Shown here piece after piece: positions 62,466-64,000 of a stretch of 64,000 nucleotides of DNA. Position 1 is the first letter of the stretch. Each line of letters starts with the position of its first letter. Under the pieces are notes generated by a model that had not been told where the DNA came from, did no database searches, and saw only the letters and a list, made by a program, of their open reading frames with translations. Source of the stretch: Pirellulaceae bacterium (GTDB taxonomy: Bacteria; Planctomycetota; Planctomycetia; Pirellulales; Pirellulaceae); contig JAHBXT010000002.1 of NCBI GenBank assembly GCA_019636385.1, positions 620,001 through 684,000 on the forward strand. Direction: 5' to 3'. A program made the translations under genes and the position numbers.

Positions 62466-63815
62466 ATGAAAAATCAGCCAACTTCAAGATCAAATCGACG
62501 ACAGTGGCTCTGGCACACAGCAGTGCTGGGCGGTGGTTGCTTCGTTGCGGAGTCGCTGCCAGCCAAAGACTCCAATTCTTCATTGGAGAAACTCCACATT
62601 GCCTGCATCGGTGCCGGGGGCAAGGGCGAGACCAACATTTTAGGTGTCATGCGTGAGCAGGTGGTCGCTGTGTGTGATGTCGATCAGTCGCGGGGTCAAA
62701 AGGGATTCAAACTGGTCCCTCGGGCAAAGCGATATGTGGACTATCGTGAAATGTTAGATGATCTGAAGGACATCGACTGTGTTGTTGTCAGCACGCCGGA
62801 TCATTCTCATGGGCCAGCTGCCATTCGGTCACTTCGTATGGGATACCACGTCTACTGCGAAAAGCCGCTCGCGCATTCGATCTATGAGGCGCGGCTGATG
62901 AAGCAGATCGCAGAGGAGAAGAATCTAGTCACTCAAATGGGAAACCAGGGTCATGCCAGTCCAGTACTTCGCGAGGCGGTAGAGATCATCCGGTCTGGGG
63001 CTATCGGTAAAGTCACTGAGTTTCATGCTTGGACGAACAGACCGTCATGGCCGCAGGGATTGAGCAAGCCAACCGAGCAGCCGCCAATTCCTGCCGACTT
63101 GAATTGGGACCTTTGGCTAGGACGTGCCGCTTACAGAGACTATCATCCGGCTTACTGCCCCTTTAATTGGCGAGGCTGGTGGGACTTCGGCACTGGTGCC
63201 TTGGGAGATATGGCCTGCCACATCGTCGATATGGGCTTCTGGGCATTGGATTTGAAATATCCAGACCTAGTCGTCGCCGATGCGACCGGTCAATCTCCAG
63301 ATTCACCTCCCAGGTCGAGCACCGTTCAGTTTCAGTTTCCCGCCAGAGGCGACCAGCCACCGGTTAAATTTACTTGGTACGACGGCGGTCGGAAGCCAGA
63401 TCCCAAACTAGTAGGGCAGAGCCAATTAGCATCAGGTGGATCAATCTTGGTCGGAGACCAGGGCAGTATGTATTTGCCCGGCGATTATGGTAACAAATAT
63501 CAATTGTTTCCTGCCGATAAATTTGCTGACTACAAACCACCTGCGCCATCATTGCCTCGGGTTACGACCGCGTCCAACGACATCCTAGTAGCGGCGAGTC
63601 ATTACCGAGAATGGCTGGATGGCTGCAAAGGCGGAGCCCAGCCTCAATCCAACTTCACCTATGCGGCACTATTGACCGAAGTTGTCCTGCTAGGCAATCT
63701 GGCGATTCGCGCCGGCAAGCCGATCAAATGGGATCCGGTCAAAATGCGAGCCATCGGAGTCCCCGAAGCTGATGCCTGGATTCAGCCCGACTTTCGTTCA
63801 GGCTGGCAAGTTTGA
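62466..63815 (+). CDS. Gfo/Idh/MocA family oxidoreductase, Tat-exported
   Basis: 449 residues. A Tat signal with S-N-R-R-Q-W-L-W and a hydrophobic stretch (HTAVLGGGCFVAESLPA) begins it. The Rossmann domain has LHIACIGAGGKGETNI, VVSTPDHSHGPAAI and the family motif CEKPLAHS. The C-terminal domain has NWRGWWDFGTGALGDMACHI, then V-D-M-G-F-W-A-L, the substrate-site region with the His used in many family members. These exported NAD(P)-dependent oxidoreductases are very common in planctomycetes, usually for sugars. The substrate cannot be told. No clear ribosome binding site is seen at ATG 62466. Confidence 0.92.
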   Translation: MKNQPTSRSNRRQWLWHTAVLGGGCFVAESLPAKDSNSSLEKLHIACIGAGGKGETNILGVMREQVVAVCDVDQSRGQKGFKLVPRAKRYVDYREMLDDLKDIDCVVVSTPDHSHGPAAIRSLRMGYHVYCEKPLAHSIYEARLMKQIAEEKNLVTQMGNQGHASPVLREAVEIIRSGAIGKVTEFHAWTNRPSWPQGLSKPTEQPPIPADLNWDLWLGRAAYRDYHPAYCPFNWRGWWDFGTGALGDMACHIVDMGFWALDLKYPDLVVADATGQSPDSPPRSSTVQFQFPARGDQPPVKFTWYDGGRKPDPKLVGQSQLASGGSILVGDQGSMYLPGDYGNKYQLFPADKFADYKPPAPSLPRVTTASNDILVAASHYREWLDGCKGGAQPQSNFTYAALLTEVVLLGNLAIRAGKPIKWDPVKMRAIGVPEADAWIQPDFRSGWQV

Positions 63816-64000
63816 TCGTCAATTGTCAAGCGGCTACAACATCTCGTGAACCTTAGCGAAATCCGTAATCGCGAATTCGTCCGCCGCACCCTACGCAAAC
63901 CCTCGCTTCGGCACTTCCTCCTCAGCTCATGAATTGACCATAGGCCAAGAACGGCTTCTGTGCCCACCATCACAACGCCGTATCGTCGTTTCCAGATGTC

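Noticed and set aside
63782..63973. 63-codon minus-strand frame at the window end
   Set aside because: Arg-rich, overlaps the 3' end of the oxidoreductase gene and has no recognisable feature.

Overview
The window looks like chromosomal DNA of a planctomycete, probably in the Pirellulales (Rhodopirellula-like). The clues are a LEPR-XLL-type adhesin (the variant reads LEARRVLNA), a PEP-CTERM protein, a formylglycine sulfatase, a Tat-exported Gfo/Idh/MocA oxidoreductase, a giant kinase with a WD40-like C-terminus, and a Cys-rich HEAT protein. I saw no rRNA, tRNA or CRISPR.

Layout. 1-10 kb is ordinary: the start of an RND-type efflux adaptor, a lipocalin, a sulfatase, an aldehyde dehydrogenase, a thiolase/FadJ-like beta-oxidation pair, and a YkgJ-like Cys-cluster protein. 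10.3-23.5 kb (almost all minus strand) is a type VI secretion (T6SS) cargo region. It holds vgrG1 with DUF2169, DUF4150-PAAR and a toxin-like gene; then PAAR, DUF4123, a small adaptor, a polymorphic toxin and a putative immunity gene. Around these are orphan or decaying effectors and two fragments of a planctomycete transposase. 23.6-37.5 kb (minus) carries an FHA-DUF4123 fusion, vgrG2, a second FHA protein, tssM-like, tssL, a HEAT protein and a 1605-residue membrane-anchored protein. 37.8-44.7 kb (plus) carries tssK and a 1688-residue anchored protein with a vWA domain. 44.8-61.7 kb holds a planctomycete secreted protein, a third FHA protein, hcp, a 2.4-kilo-residue adhesin and a 2-kilo-residue Ser/Thr kinase. 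A methyltransferase and an oxidoreductase close the window.

How it fits together. Hcp, VgrG and PAAR are the tube and spike. DUF4123, DUF2169 and the small adaptor would load toxins. TssK and TssL are recognisable baseplate-docking and membrane parts. The most interesting point is the membrane complex. The TssM-like protein stops right after its third membrane segment, so it has no periplasmic domain, and no TssJ is seen. Two giant single-pass proteins lie beside it. Both appear to carry an inactive caspase-like domain and a long extracytoplasmic region, and they could replace the missing TssM periplasmic part. The kinase has a repeated Thr motif (T-L/I-D-hydrophobic, six copies) in its N-terminal tail, and three FHA proteins are encoded nearby. 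This suggests phospho-threonine control like the PpkA-Fha system. The sheath and other core genes (tssA, B, C, E, F, G, H) are not in this window and must be elsewhere if the system works.
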